Translations under genes and position numbers: made by a program
Assembly: GCA_023634235.1 (NCBI GenBank)
Contig: JAMKCF010000019.1
Span: forward strand, 4,898,501-4,962,500
Origin: Pisaster brevispinus
Taxonomy: Eukaryota; Echinodermata; Asteroidea; Forcipulatida; Asteriidae
Direction: 5' to 3'
Length of the DNA: 64,000 bases
Notes under the pieces: generated by a model
What the model saw: only the letters and a program-made list of their open reading frames with translations
Told to the model about the DNA's origin: nothing
Database searches by the model: none
Shown here: piece after piece, positions 11,880 through 23,500 of the stretch
Position numbering within the stretch: position 1 is the stretch's first letter
Layout of the letters: each line of letters begins with the position of its first letter

Positions 11880-12965
11880 CTGGATTACAAGCAAGGTACA
11901 AACAAATATGAAACAGAACTAGAAAAAACAGAAACACGCATTACTTACATGTTTCTCTAATTTTTGAAATTTTGTTTAGAACCCTGCAGCGAGGACTACT
12001 GGCAGCACATGGTGACATTGTGTTAATATTTATATTATCTTAACCACATCGTACACACTGGTCAGCTCATTCCATGATATCCTACCAGCTTAATCATGCC
12101 ACGCGTCCTAGATGGGTGTCAATCAACAAGCAGTCATTTGGTTTGGAGGGGACAGTAAAATGCTATGCCAGCATCCTTTGTGTAATCGGCGTGTTAAATT
12201 GTTAATGATAGATGAAACCAGAATGTCAAACTTAATTAATAAAGCATGCAAATAAGGTTAAAATATCCCACGCAATACTTGGAAATGTAAACGACACACT
12301 TAAATTTATACAAAAATTGTTGGGAAAAAATGCAAATATAACCCTCTGATAAGCTTCTTAGTTTGTGTAGTTAAATTGTATTACAACATTCTACAAATCT
12401 ACCTCTAAGAAAACAGTTTCATAATCAATTGCATTCTTCGTGAGAATGCAAACACCATTGGCTAATCAAATTCATGAGACTCTTACGAGTAACCAAGTTG
12501 CATCTAATGATTTTTGCGTGTCATAACTTTTCTTATGGTTAAAATTGCATTGTTTTTGTTTGATTGAGACGACCAGAAAAGTTAAATATCGTTAACGAAA
12601 GGCAAAAAAACACTTGATAAAACCATTGTTTATAAGGAAATTGGGCCAAAACCCCTGATAAAAATCCGGAGGAAAAAAAAACGTTTCGGCTATAAGGCTG
12701 GAATCCCTGACAAAATAAAAATCTCGAGGAAATCAATAGTAAAAAGAGCTGACGAACACAATAGACGTTTCGGCTATATGGCTGAAATCCTAATGAACAT
12801 GAACATTTGTGACTGACAGAATATATATACCCCATAGCGGGTAAAATAGTTTATCCTTTAAATAATTTATTATAATTGGTGATTCAGATGTCATTTGTCT
12901 TTTACAGTGAGATTTATTATAGCAAAGTGATATACAAAATGATTGTTGATCCAAGAAACACTCAC
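11880..12965 (-). other. Intron 1 of paralog A
   Basis: No gene. Two imperfect copies of a segment containing ACGTTTCGGCTATA lie at about 12,680 and 12,765. The related GGCGTTTCGG segment occurs in intron 1 of B (29,345) and C (60,990), so the intron is homologous. Near 12,090-12,170 it resembles the TGCCACACGTGCTAG segment of C (40,450). Confidence 0.55.
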
Positions 12966-13020
12966 CGACTAGAAGTACACTCAGCAGCAGCATCGAACTA
13001 GCTACGGTACAAGAAGACAT

Positions 13021-13092
13021 GGTAAGATGATGGTAGATACAAGAAATGACTGCACAATATTCTATCTCAATGCACGGGCACGGTCCAACTAT
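13021..13092 (-). promoter_or_regulatory. Conserved 5' UTR and start region of paralog A
   Basis: Directly upstream of the signal-peptide ATG, reading GACCGTGCCCGTGCATTGAG ... GCAGTCATTTCTTGTATC ... CATCATCTTACC on the minus strand. The same 70 bases precede the ATG in copies B and C almost unchanged, while surrounding DNA has diverged more. GCAGTCATTT resembles a weak initiator, and TTTATAG lies about 20 bases further up. The transcription start is inferred. Confidence 0.5.
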
Positions 13093-14880
13093 AAACCCGA
13101 AAACAAATGATATGATGTCCATGTGTACAACATTGTCAAAGATTTAAGTAGGTCATCTTGAATCTATGTACCAGACAGCTTACTCAAAAGAAACAGACTG
13201 GAAATGACAAATCGGTTTTTAACAGACTGCAGTTCATAGTTTCAAGGTTGGTGATTATAAAGTGATAATTGCGTGGAAACCTTTTCATATAAACATAAAA
13301 TGAACAATTTGTAAAGCAGAAATTAGTCGATAACCAATAAATGAGTTTAACACATCGATTAAAAGTTACCTACACTCGGAGATCCAAGTACTTCTTAATG
13401 GCTTTTGGACTTGGTGCATGAGTAGTACTCATACTTGAAGTCCCAACAGGTATGCGTGTTCGAGTACTGATCGGACACCTTTAAACTCGGCAGTTCTTGG
13501 TACCCGACCCAAAAAGTTTGTCTACAACACTGACCTTTACAAAGCCTGTTTACTGATGTGAATCTAATATATATCATTTACCGCTAATACTAACCTAGAT
13601 GCGAAAAAGGTCGCTACTAGTATAGGTTTTGGCAAGATAATTGTTTCAATCCTCAATCAAAATGAGGAGCTTGTTTTAGCTTCAAAGTCGCCAGCACGTT
13701 GTATTGGTGCGTAAGAAACGACTCTTTTTTCGCTTTTTTATTTGTATTATTATAAGTTATGTTGAGAATGCCCTACACTCTCTTGTTGCTGTTTACTGGT
13801 ACTGAAATGTTTCTACAAAAACAGTTAGCACATGCACAATTGTCTTTATTATTATTGGGTGTATTTACGTCGCTAATCAAATGAGGAGTCCACATCGGTG
13901 AGGCCGAGCGAAATGAGGAAGACGCTTGGGTAAAATCAAAGGAGGGCGCTAGAGACAAAAATACATCAAAATAATGAGGTCGCTTTAAAAACCGGCCAGT
14001 CTCATCCGAGCCAAGAAAAAACTCAATGCGTAAAATAATTAAAGATGTGTGCGTGTGTATCGAGCAGACAATATAAACATGATGGAAAATGTACTCTTCT
14101 GTGAAAAGCCCACTCTACACTTAAGCTCAAATCATATTTGCGTGAAACCATAATAAAGCCCCTAAGATGTGATGGGAAAAAAACTAGAGTTTTAACTAGA
14201 TATTATACGGAAAACACTTCTAACTAAAACAAATTTGAAGTTGGATCCTGATGTAAAATACTGTAGAAATAGGTTCGTTTGAGTGAGTTATGTAACAAGT
14301 AGTGGTTTTGCTGCTGCTGCTGCAGCTGCAGTACACGTGCCCCACAGAGGGTTTTAAGAAAAGGGGTTTGCCGCGGTGTTTTCTGAAATGGCTGGCTGCA
14401 AGATGTGATGCATCACCTTGTAAACCCCAATGTGCTCTCATCGATGTTAATCTCATATCTGTTTATACCTGTCGTGTAATTAACACTGTGAAACGCTGAG
14501 GAAATGCTATGTATATTTCCTTTATTTAAAAACACAATCATGCATACCCCAAGTTATCTGAATAATATGAAATACATACATAAGTATATCGGATTTAATT
14601 TAACTGATCTCGTTTAATAATCGAAGAGCAACCTTGCTCAATCTGAATCTTCACTACACATTCATGATTTAAAAAAAAAAACATTCAACAAGGAACAACC
14701 TGCGTACTCCAATCACTATGTAATACTCAATATTTACGTCAACAAAAACAAAGCCATTTTAATTCAATCCAACATTGTACCTGAATCACGTTCAATGTAG
14801 TTGCACGCTTAAAACAAGGTGACAAAAAATGTATACAACCGTCAACTTTACAATCACTTGTAAGTGTGTATTTTAACTTA
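13093..14880. other. Upstream region of paralog A, proximal part
   Basis: No supported gene. About 13,370-13,650 matches upstream DNA of C (61,870-62,090) and B (30,190-30,215 plus 32,730-32,890, where B is split by a LINE). Shared words include TACTCGGAGAT and CTACAACACTGACCTT. The 13,660-14,870 part is unassigned. A CTGCTGCTGCTGCAGCTGCAG run lies near 14,310. Confidence 0.5.
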
Positions 14881-14942
14881 ATTCAGTATCGTTCTAAAGC
14901 TACTACACTTTATTTAAAAAGCAACATTTAGAGTACAACAAA

Positions 14943-15179
14943 ATGAAAAGACAAAAGCAGCTCAAAACGCAGAGTGATGAAATCTTTCTACTCAACGGGC
15001 ACGATGCGAATCTTAACCGCCAAGACGGGCTCAAAGAAGCGACTCTCCACGATGAGGTGATTAACGACGGTGCCAGTAAAAATCTGAACATTACTTGCTG
15101 TTCTTTGATGTATATCATAAGAAAGCTAGTACCACGCAATATTCAGACGCCGCGTGTAAACGATGATAGCATGTCTTAA
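14943..15179 (+). other. Open frame of 78 codons, also open in the duplicate
   Basis: Begins MKRQKQLKTQSDE and ends at a TAA in the same place as its partner at 62,182-62,421. The indels between the two (18 and 9 bases) keep the frame. Most base differences I compared change the amino acid, however, which is not what purifying selection on a protein produces. I do not recognise a domain. It is probably non-coding. Confidence 0.2.
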
Positions 15180-15460
15180 TAGGGCACATTTTATAGCACA
15201 ACTTCATTTTAATAGGCGGGGAGGGAATGAGGCCGGTTTGGGCGGGAACAATAAAAAACTAGGTGCCTGGACACTGCGCTGCCCCATCAAATTTTGGAAG
15301 ATTATAATAATTGTTTATGACAGTGCGGAAATTGAAAGCAGTTTCCGGAGGTGGCCATTCCGAAGCGAATGTTATAAATTAGTTATAAGCTTTGTTGGAA
15401 CCTTCGGTATCAACCATCTAGTACTGTGGGGTTTTTCTTTTTTGCTCATCTATAAGTGAC

Positions 15461-15640
15461 CAGGGCCCAATTTCATAGAACTGCTTAAGCACAAAAACAG
15501 CAAATCACAACAAATATATGTTTACCAGAATAAGGTACCAGCTAAACTGCAATGTCACATGTACAATATGTGACTGGTATCCTGCTTGTTTTTACTTATC
15601 GTACTCTGCTTAAGCATTTTTATGAAATTTGACCCTGTGA
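15461..15640. mobile_element. GGGCCCAATTT MITE in the A upstream region
   Basis: Begins CAGGGCCCAATTTCATAGAA and ends with a degraded inverse, TTTTATGAAATTTGACCCTG. The interior has AGGTACCAGCTAAACTGC and ACATGTACAATATGTGACTG, shared with the 62.7-kb copy, so it was present before the duplication. Confidence 0.7.
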
Positions 15641-17193
15641 TAAGTTGGTCTTGTTATAAGTGCCAACATAATAAATTTGGTCGAATGGAATGGTATAAAT
15701 GCAAACGGTTTGGATTGTTTCAATATTTTAGTCAATGTAAGGGGGGCGCGTATCTTGTAAAGAGTGTTTCCACCTCACATTCCTTTTGCGATTATAACAT
15801 TCCAATGTAAATTCCCACTAGCGTAAAGATGTAAGTACGGGTAGCCGTGCCATAAAGGTGACTTGCTCAGTATGTCAGGTGTTTCTTTGTCTACAATTTT
15901 TTGGGAAATTCAGGAGTATGGTAGAGTACGAAATTACACTCCTCCCGAAAGAGAATTCACACACGGTTGTATCCTCAAGTGTTTATCATTTATAGTTACC
16001 TTTAATTCTCGCTAAGTTGCCTGAAGATTATAACGCTGGCTTGATTTCTATTGAACGTTATGCATTGAGCGTAGCCAGTCAACCTTCCTCGCTCAGCCAG
16101 GTCCAATGACGTCAGCTCCTGCGGGTGAATGCCACTGCCGGGGGGGGGTGATAGATTCACAGCTTCAGCTCTGGGTCGCGAGGCCTTCTCAACACTGCAG
16201 TAAAGGGTGGACTAATAGAGGTGGATATACAGGCTGCGGGTCTTGTCGGGTGGAGGGGGAGGGGTGGTGGACGAACCTATGTTTTTTTGAGGATGGGGTG
16301 GATGTGCCTTGATGGATTCCGGGTGGCTTGTTGGTGGATTCGGTGGATGGGGCGAATGGGGTGGGTTATTCGAGAATTTGGTGTGGATCACACGCAGTGG
16401 AACACATAGCAATAATTACACAACCAATCATTGATTAGGACACACGAGATTGTTTGACTTCTTTGGTCCCAGCCGATGAAAAAGTGAGGTTTATTCTCAC
16501 AAGCTCTGCCTTTTATAGGCCAGCATTCCTATCACAAAGTATAAGACTGTTTACCATTGCCCACGGTTTAACCAATCAAATCTAGGTAGGTGACTTTAGA
16601 CCCGTCCATTCATACAATGCATTTGCACCATACAGTTGAAACCATTATTGAAACTTGTAGTTAGTGATTCATCACAATATTAAGCATGCGCATTACGTTG
16701 CTTTGTAAGTAGTTTGCTCTGCGGTTCTTCAGCTTCGCATCAATTCTATCATTACAAATTGGATTCATTTATTCTTCATAAAAACGTGTTTTCTGAAAAC
16801 CAATTTGTTGCTGAAGTCCTGAGTCTCCCTGTGACTATGTACTGTATACTTTACATTTTACAATTTCCATCCGTGACAGAAAAGTCCACAGGTGATGGTT
16901 CGACCAGATTTTCTGAGTTTTTCTTTCTTGTGAGAATAACAGGATTGTACAACTTTTAGAACATTTTTCTGGTGACAATATTGTATGAAATAGTTCAAAG
17001 CATATTATCTGTGCATGTTTTCAGCTGCATTTCTTCCGTCGCCATCTTAAAGTTTACTATGGCTTTTCGGGGTTTTGTTCACAAAAAGTGATCCCAGAAA
17101 TCTGTTGACATTGAGATCAGCGTAGGTTAGCCTTCTCGTTTTGATTATACATGTATTTGTTAGGATCTCATCCTAACTCATGCCTTTTATTAG

Positions 17194-17953
17194 CTGTTTC
17201 GTAGCGAAGCGCAGCGAAACAGTTCACTTATTTTTGTTAAAGTTTTTGTTTGTTGGTGTGGTTTTTTTATTTGTCTGTTTCTGACTATTAAAAAAACCTA
17301 TGTATATCAAGTAATTAAACACAAGGGAAACTGACTGGGTAATTTCTTTATTAATTTGGGTTTGAACAAAGAAAACAATTACTGAAGCGGGACTTGAACC
17401 AACGGCCTCCGGATTGACGTACCGGCGCTCTACCAACTGAGCTTTCCTGCCCTATATCGGTGGTCTCCCTATTAGTCAATATCTTTGTTCGGGGGTGCCA
17501 GTCAGACGCCATTCAACCGTTAACTGCCTTGTAGCCAGGAATCACACCCAAGTTTAAAATAAAACCTGGGAAGCGGCATGGGAAGCGTACATAAAAAACT
17601 GCACGAGCTTTCGTAGCAACAACTACTTCATCGGATGCACCTTTAAGTCATAAATTGCTACTGGAACAAGCCATAATCAAAATTCTATTTTAAACAGGCT
17701 TGATGCGTTATAACTGCTTTGAAAACAAATTGACGTCATCATGACGTCATCATTTGTCAGGCTATATTACCTTAAAGGTACAGTTTTAAAAGATATTATA
17801 GACAATGAATTCGATCTCACAAGGCATCAATTTTTGTAATATTAACTTGATTATGTACACACTATAAGACTTTCATATTCAGATGAGTATTTTGAAAATG
17901 TTATTGTTGAAACAGCTTGGCGTTTGCGCACAAATGCAATGTGTCTAGTTTAT
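17194..17953 (-). mobile_element. Minus-strand hairpin-ended repeat (same family as the 54-60 kb units)
   Basis: The 5' end on the minus strand (17,953) reads ACTAGACACATTGCATTTGT followed by the hairpin half GCGCAAACGC and then AAGCTGTTTC. The 3' end (about 17,222-17,194) is the hairpin CTGTTTCGCTGCGC ... GCTACGAAACAGCT. In between are two TGACGTCA sites (17,733-17,750) and a segment matching unit V (CAGTTATAACG ... AATTTATGACTTAAAGGTGC). A tRNA-like segment has been inserted inside it. It shows the family outside the big array and in the opposite orientation. Confidence 0.7.
17383..17452 (-). repeat. tRNA-derived SINE head (not a functional tRNA)
   Basis: The minus strand reads AGCTCAGTTGGTAGAGCGCC (A-box like), an imperfect anticodon arm, and GGTTCAAGTCCCGC (B-box like). 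The acceptor arms do not pair (GGCAGGA against TTCAGTA), and the anticodon loop lacks the usual T33. It is therefore a tRNA-derived SINE remnant embedded in the hairpin-ended repeat. Confidence 0.6.
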
Positions 17954-18627
17954 TTTTTTTTTTAATAAGTTTGAACACGGCTGTTAATCTTGCAGTAGTT
18001 CAAACAGGATTTACAAATGTTGTTCATCAATTTCTTTGAACGGCGCTTCTACTATATGACATAATTGTAAAATAGAGACCCAAAAGCGTATATTGGGAGG
18101 GTTCAATTTCCTTAACACATAATTCTGTGCTTATAACTGGACACTTTTAAAAGCGCAACTAGGCCTTAATTAATTACTTAACATACACACTTAGTTATAA
18201 TATAATTTCGGTAATGATAATTAAGATATAATGTAAAACTCTAAAGACTGTTACCATGCAAACACCATCTTTGTTTGGTCTCCTGCGACATGCAACAATA
18301 ATAGCCCCTACGGCATATAGAGGGCTTGGCTATTCAACTCAAACCTCAATCGTGAACTCGTATGGGGAATAACTGCATTTTGATTGAGTTTTGCAACAGG
18401 TTTATTAAATGCACTCAATCATAATTTGCTTCTCTTGTCATTAACATATGTGTTATCTTTGTCCTAACAGTGTAAAAAAACTTCTTTAGATGATAAAGCG
18501 TTGTGTTGAGCTAACCCGAAAGTGCCCATAAGTAACTTTGTAGTTAAGAACAACAGACAAGGGCCGCTGAGTGGGGCGCCCGCTATTGTCTCAAAAGTCT
18601 CTCACTGGTCCTCTGTCTGTATCCGTA

Positions 18628-18993
18628 AGGCTTAAATTTTAAGACGCAATACAAATCTTTGTTCGGTTAACATTCTCACTAATAAACGAACCGATCGTGC
18701 ACAGGTCCTTTCATTAAAACACTTTAGCCCAAAGTTAGGAATACCGTGGCATGTGTAATATTTAATATTTTGAAGAGTACTTTGATTGTACTTAAATCTC
18801 AATATTTATTTACGGAACATGTTTTGATTAGTGATTGATATCCAGTAATAAGGCTTAAATTTTAAGACGCAATATATATATATCTGTTCGGTTAACATTC
18901 TCACTAATAAACGAACCGACCATGCACAGGTCCTTTTGTAAAACAATTTAGCCCAAAGTTAGGAAGACCGTGACATGAGTAATGTTTAACTTT
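18628..18993. repeat. Direct repeat of about 145 bp, two copies 221 bp apart
   Basis: Copies at about 18,628-18,775 and 18,849-18,993 share AAGGCTTAAATTTTAAGACG, GTTCGGTTAACATTCTCACT, AATAAACGAACCGA and TTTAGCCCAAAGTTAGGAA. The second has a short TA expansion. Function unknown; it may lie in the 3' flank of gene B. Confidence 0.7.
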
Positions 18994-19954
18994 GACTAGC
19001 CACTGCGGCCGTTGACGCTCCAGGTTCCTTTCGCGATATCTATAATAAATAAAATATACACATGAATATTATTAGAATACTGCAGACTGCGTGGTACAAT
19101 AGATTGCTGTTAAACCAGTTGTACTTACTAGAACAAAGAATCACATGTGGTAGATAGGAAACATTTGAAACAAAGCATATTATTATTCTCTATTCGAAAC
19201 GATCAATAGTAAGGTACTTCGTGCATGCTTTGTGCGATTAAACACAAGTCCTATGGGGGACGTGTGTTTTACTGCCCCAAACCCAATCCCCGATTGTTAA
19301 GATGCCATGAGTACAACACAAACAATCTTAAAAAATTAAATGAGAGGAGAAGAAGACTCAGAAAACAACAAAATTAGACAAATAGACGGACAAACCATTT
19401 TGAAAACAAACACTATCCCGGTATCGATGCGCTAAGTTAAAAACATTAACTTAATTTATAGCATAGGATTTAATTATTCGGATAAAATTTAAAGGTTTCG
19501 AACTGGATTTTGTAGTCAAAGATTCTTTCCCTTGCTCATTTAATCTTTAATGTATAAAGGAAACGGACCTTTCAATATTGATTTATGTGTTAGGCCTACA
19601 GTATATTTACCCGAACATCTACTGCAAGCTAGGCTTCCTCGTAGAAAAAACTGTCTCGCCAACCTGTGATATGAAAATAAGTCCAATAAACAAAATTACG
19701 CTACGTGTTATACTTGATGCTTTCAAGAACGTGACCACGACTTACCTCATTTTGCCCGAAATGCTGTGGTTTAAAGTGTTAACAATTATTGAAACAATTC
19801 AGTTTTGATCTAACTTGTGAGTCCGGAAAATTCATAATTATTTAAAATTTAGCTGAAGTTTTCGATCAGTTTCCCTGGTGGTTTATAACTCGATAAGTGA
19901 GATAGTTGCTCAAAAATGCAATACATTATTAATTAAAAAAAAAAAAAAAAAACC

Positions 19955-20110
19955 TGGATCAGAATTGACCCGGATTCCGGATCCCATGGGTCATGACCCG
20001 TTTCCGGGTTACTGTGAACACGAATCTGTATCAACATGCCCAGTTTGCGGGTCAGCCTGACACAAAATGGGTCAGACCCCAATACAGGATTCAATTCTGA
20101 CACAGTGATT
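19955..20110. mobile_element. Small palindromic element beside a poly-A run
   Basis: The left end (CTGGATCAGAATTGACCCGG) and the right end (GGATTCAATTCTGACACAG) are imperfect inverted repeats. Internal GGGTCA/TGACCC words make further inverted pairs. It follows an 18-base A run (19,936-19,953). It looks like a non-autonomous element; no family assigned. Confidence 0.45.
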
Positions 20111-20591
20111 CTTTAGAGTGTAGTTTTGCAATTCAAGGAAAATTGGGAAGTCAAATTCAATTTAAACTGACAATCTGAATCAATGAACCAATCTTGAATA
20201 AACTGAGTAATGAGGAGAGGAAGGATGCAGTAAAGCAAGCCCATTGGATTTGTTTTATATCTGAATCCCAGCTTACTACGTGATAAAACAAAATTATGAA
20301 AGTTTATAAATTCTCAAGTATGAAGTGCGCCACCAAGAGTTTGCAACGGAGAGGTCATGTTCGAAGAAAGGCCGTTTAAGTCCCCGGAATAGATTATTTA
20401 AACCTTTTTTTAATCCTTGGGTTCTTATCTGAACGCGAGATGGGAAAAAGGGGATCGTAATTTCTTAGTCCCTCCGTTCGAATTCACATAAGAGAACTAT
20501 ACCGCGTCTAGTGACGGGTGGGGGCGGTGGAGGTTTATAATCGTTGCTAGACTTCGTAAAAAGGTCACGTTGCTCGCTCACGTCTTATTAT

Positions 20592-23500
20592 CTAGTCATC
20601 ACTCATCGTAACTCTGCGGAGCCTATAAGGAACAGGTAAACAAACTGAATAGGTAAAAACAATGTCGAGGGAACAAAATAACTTCGTTAGTTTTTTACCT
20701 TTTGCATTTTTTTACGTGTCCTTAGGCTCTGTACGATTTGTTAATATAATTTTTGTTTAAACCTAGATACATCCGTTTTAAATGCGTATAAATTGCGTAC
20801 ACTTGCTTCCAATTCGTTTGTGAAGCTCCCCTTCGTTTGAAAAATAAGAGCATGATGGCTGCGGTTTACAAAAGTTTTCTGTGGGTTTCCTTTTTGCTGT
20901 ACGTGATTACCTTGAACACAGATTACTCCAGCAGTTTCTGTGTTATTGCACTTTGGTTTATCCCAGCAGTGCGACGGACAGTCGGTGATTTTGGCCTCGG
21001 AGCCGTCACATATAACCCCATCCACGAAGCTAGGACTCTTTCCTTGACCAAAGAAAGCACCCGATTTAGCGTGCGTGGCGCCAGAGTAACCAAGCTGTCT
21101 GCAGACGACCCAAGCATCAGTCAAATCCCATTCATTGTCGCAGATAGCACCCCATGTGCCATCCACATTGATCTCAACCCTTCCACTTCTCCTGGTCGGT
21201 CCATCCACAAGCCTAACATCATCTTGTTAGTAAAGAGAAGAGTGAAATCAATACATTGTATCTGAATTGAAAAAGTCACAAGGGAGTGACAGTTAGACCA
21301 GTTGTTGTAAAATTGTGTGCATCGGGTCATGATAGTTAAACCGGAATGTGCTCACAAAAATTGAGTTGTCATAACCAGACGAGAGTCAATATATTTTGAA
21401 GGAGTAATTGTGTTTTGAGTAGAGTGGAAAGAAGGGAAATAAACGGGTATTGTGTTGTTAAAGGAGAGAAGGTAGGAATTGATCGAGGCTCAGATGTTCG
21501 TAAAAAGATGTGTTTTATGGCAACGATCTTTTTCTCCAGTAGTACAATTATAGGAAGGCTTCTTTGAGAAAGATGAGTGTCAACACACTCGTCGCTTTAT
21601 CAAACCATGCTTCCAAGATTGTTATTTGTTTCAATTCGTCAATTGGTCAATTCGGCTATTACTTAGGCCAATATAAAGATATTGGTCTTTAAAAAACCAT
21701 CATAAATGCAATAATATTAGCTTTTATTTATGTCTTTATAAAGAAATAAACATTAGTTTCGGTTGTCTGAGATAACTGAAAGCTTTCTTTAAAACTTCAG
21801 GACAACAGTCCCACGACGAAAACAAATAACAAATATTTCTTACGTGGTTTGCAGACTACTCCAGCTGTGCTCTCGCACGGATTATTTTCTTCGCAGAGAA
21901 ATGAGCATCTGGAAAGATATGGCTCCGTTCCTTTACAAGCAACCCGATCCATTACGATAGGAAGTTCTGTCTCTCCATAAAATGATCCTTTCTTTGTCTC
22001 ACTTGCCTCTTGGAATCCGAGCTGCCTGCATACAGTAGCCGCATCTTGTAGGTCCCAGTTTGTATCACATACCGCACCCCAAGCACCGTCATGGTAAATC
22101 TCTACTCGACCTCTAAGTGTGTCATCACCTCCAGCTAGCCGGATGATACCACCTTCAATAAAACAATAAAAACCAGAAGAACATTGGTAATGATACTACT
22201 TATTAACTGTCTCTTTATTACCTTTGCCAAGAAAATCATATTGTTCTCTTTGGGTTTCCTTTGGGGGGGGGGGGTGATGATTAAAGAAAACACATGGGGA
22301 AAGCCCAGAATGTCGTCGTACTATTATATTATTGGGTTTCACTAAAACAAACATTGGAAAGATATATCATGGATTCAATTACACATAATTTCGTGGTGAT
22401 GACGTCATAAAGGGTAAAACAACACTAAATCACTTTCTCATTCAAAACATTCTTATTTCATAACCTATATTCACTTTTTTTAGTTTCTTCGTAGGCCTAT
22501 ACAAGGTTTTTTAACAAAAACATTGATAAGACTCCTATTTAACCTTGCTTTCCGGTAGAAACCGGAAGTTGAAGTGAAACCATTTTCCTGGGTATCACTT
22601 TGATGCAGAATGAAGGCAGTATGAATTGTAATTACCACATGGTTCCTATAAAACTTTTGAAACTTTTGGATTGTCGGGGGGCCTTGTCGACTAAATCGGA
22701 GAGAATAAGCTTGCAGCACTTTGGACGTGTTCATTAATTAGTTTTATTCTGTTAGTTGCCAGCTTATAAAATAACTAATTAATCAAGACACGGTAAGAGC
22801 GACTTGGAAGTTTTATCAGTCGACTAATATAAACAGATAACATTTTATTTTAAATTACGGTATTTTAGATGTAATAAATTAATACTTTTTAAAATTTTAC
22901 CCACAAATAATGATCAGCAAAACCACTATACAACATAGCGTTCGCGATACATGGGACGTATTCACAAACATACACAAAGCACTCGATCGGTATTACATGC
23001 ATGACGCGCACAAATTCATGCCACGTATGTCCTTTGTATCAAATACGATACACTGACTTCATATGCCAAAATAAAAAAAAGTAAACCTACAATCGGCTCG
23101 AAAGTTGGCCTAGACATCAATAATATACCACTCTTATAAAATATTATCATTATGTTGATATATGTACTCACCTTCAATGTGGAAAATTGTCTTATTTTCA
23201 GCATGTGAAACCGCAAAAATTGTCATGTACCAGCACCATATATAAAAAGCTGTAGAGTGGCGTGGGGATGCACACTGCAGTGCAAACGGCCACTAGAGGG
23301 GGCTAGTCAATGTATCAAATAAGCTACAACAGGCATTTAGGGCCAAAGTTTTAATTATTATGTAAAGAAACACATTTAAATATGGTGTATCATATATGAT
23401 ACACACGGCACTACAGGGTTTTAAAGCCAATGACCCTTAAAATTTCATTCACGAGCGTAAAGGAGATTTTAAAATGACGTGTTTTAGTAATTACAAATGT

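Larger units (their letters stand above)
10263..13020 (-). pseudogene. Paralog A of the F5/8C-SRCR gene (signal peptide, linker, broken F5/8C exon 1)
   Basis: Signal-peptide exon 13,020-12,966 (MSSCTVASSMLLLSVLLV, donor GTGAGT). The linker exon is 11,879-11,823 (57 nt; LCLAHPINNQETPGSYSE; donor GTGACT). F5/8C exon 1 is 10,378-10,263 (CTSGPLGMESGAIPDGSITA ... KARLN), cut off by the transposon. The acceptor that reads CAG|GACC in copies B and C is TGTG|ACC here, so the normal splice site is gone. The next usable AG, at 10,373-10,374, would drop two residues but keep phase. Downstream F5/8C and SRCR exons would lie left of this window. With an acceptor loss and a 9-kb insertion, this copy is most likely dead. 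Confidence 0.8.
14881..16745. repeat. Upstream duplication, copy 1 (pairs with 62,130-64,000)
   Basis: Runs colinear with 62,130-64,000 near the right edge of the window. Shared segments include ATGAAAAGACAAAAGCAGCT, the GGGCCCAATTTCATAGA MITE, a GCTCAGTATGTCAGGTGT stretch, a poly-G run followed by TGATAGATTCACAGCTTC, and a GGGGTGGA-rich stretch. It lies upstream of copy A exactly as its partner lies upstream of copy C, so the duplication included promoter-distal DNA. Confidence 0.75.
17954..20591. other. Region between copy A upstream DNA and the 3' end of gene B
   Basis: No supported gene. It holds a direct repeat (18,628-18,993) and a small palindromic element (19,955-20,110). An alternative terminal exon for gene B could begin at 19,763 (acceptor CCACAG, four codons then TGA at 19,749-19,747); I prefer 20,644-20,592. 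Confidence 0.35.

Noticed and set aside
17383..17452. Functional tRNA gene on the minus strand
   Set aside because: Acceptor stem does not pair and the anticodon loop lacks T33; SINE-derived.
19578..19808. 76-codon plus-strand frame
   Set aside because: No domain, no upstream signals, no duplicate to test it; chance frame.
20837..21265. 142-codon plus-strand frame
   Set aside because: Antisense shadow of SRCR exon 2; the minus strand has clear SRCR motifs and splice sites.
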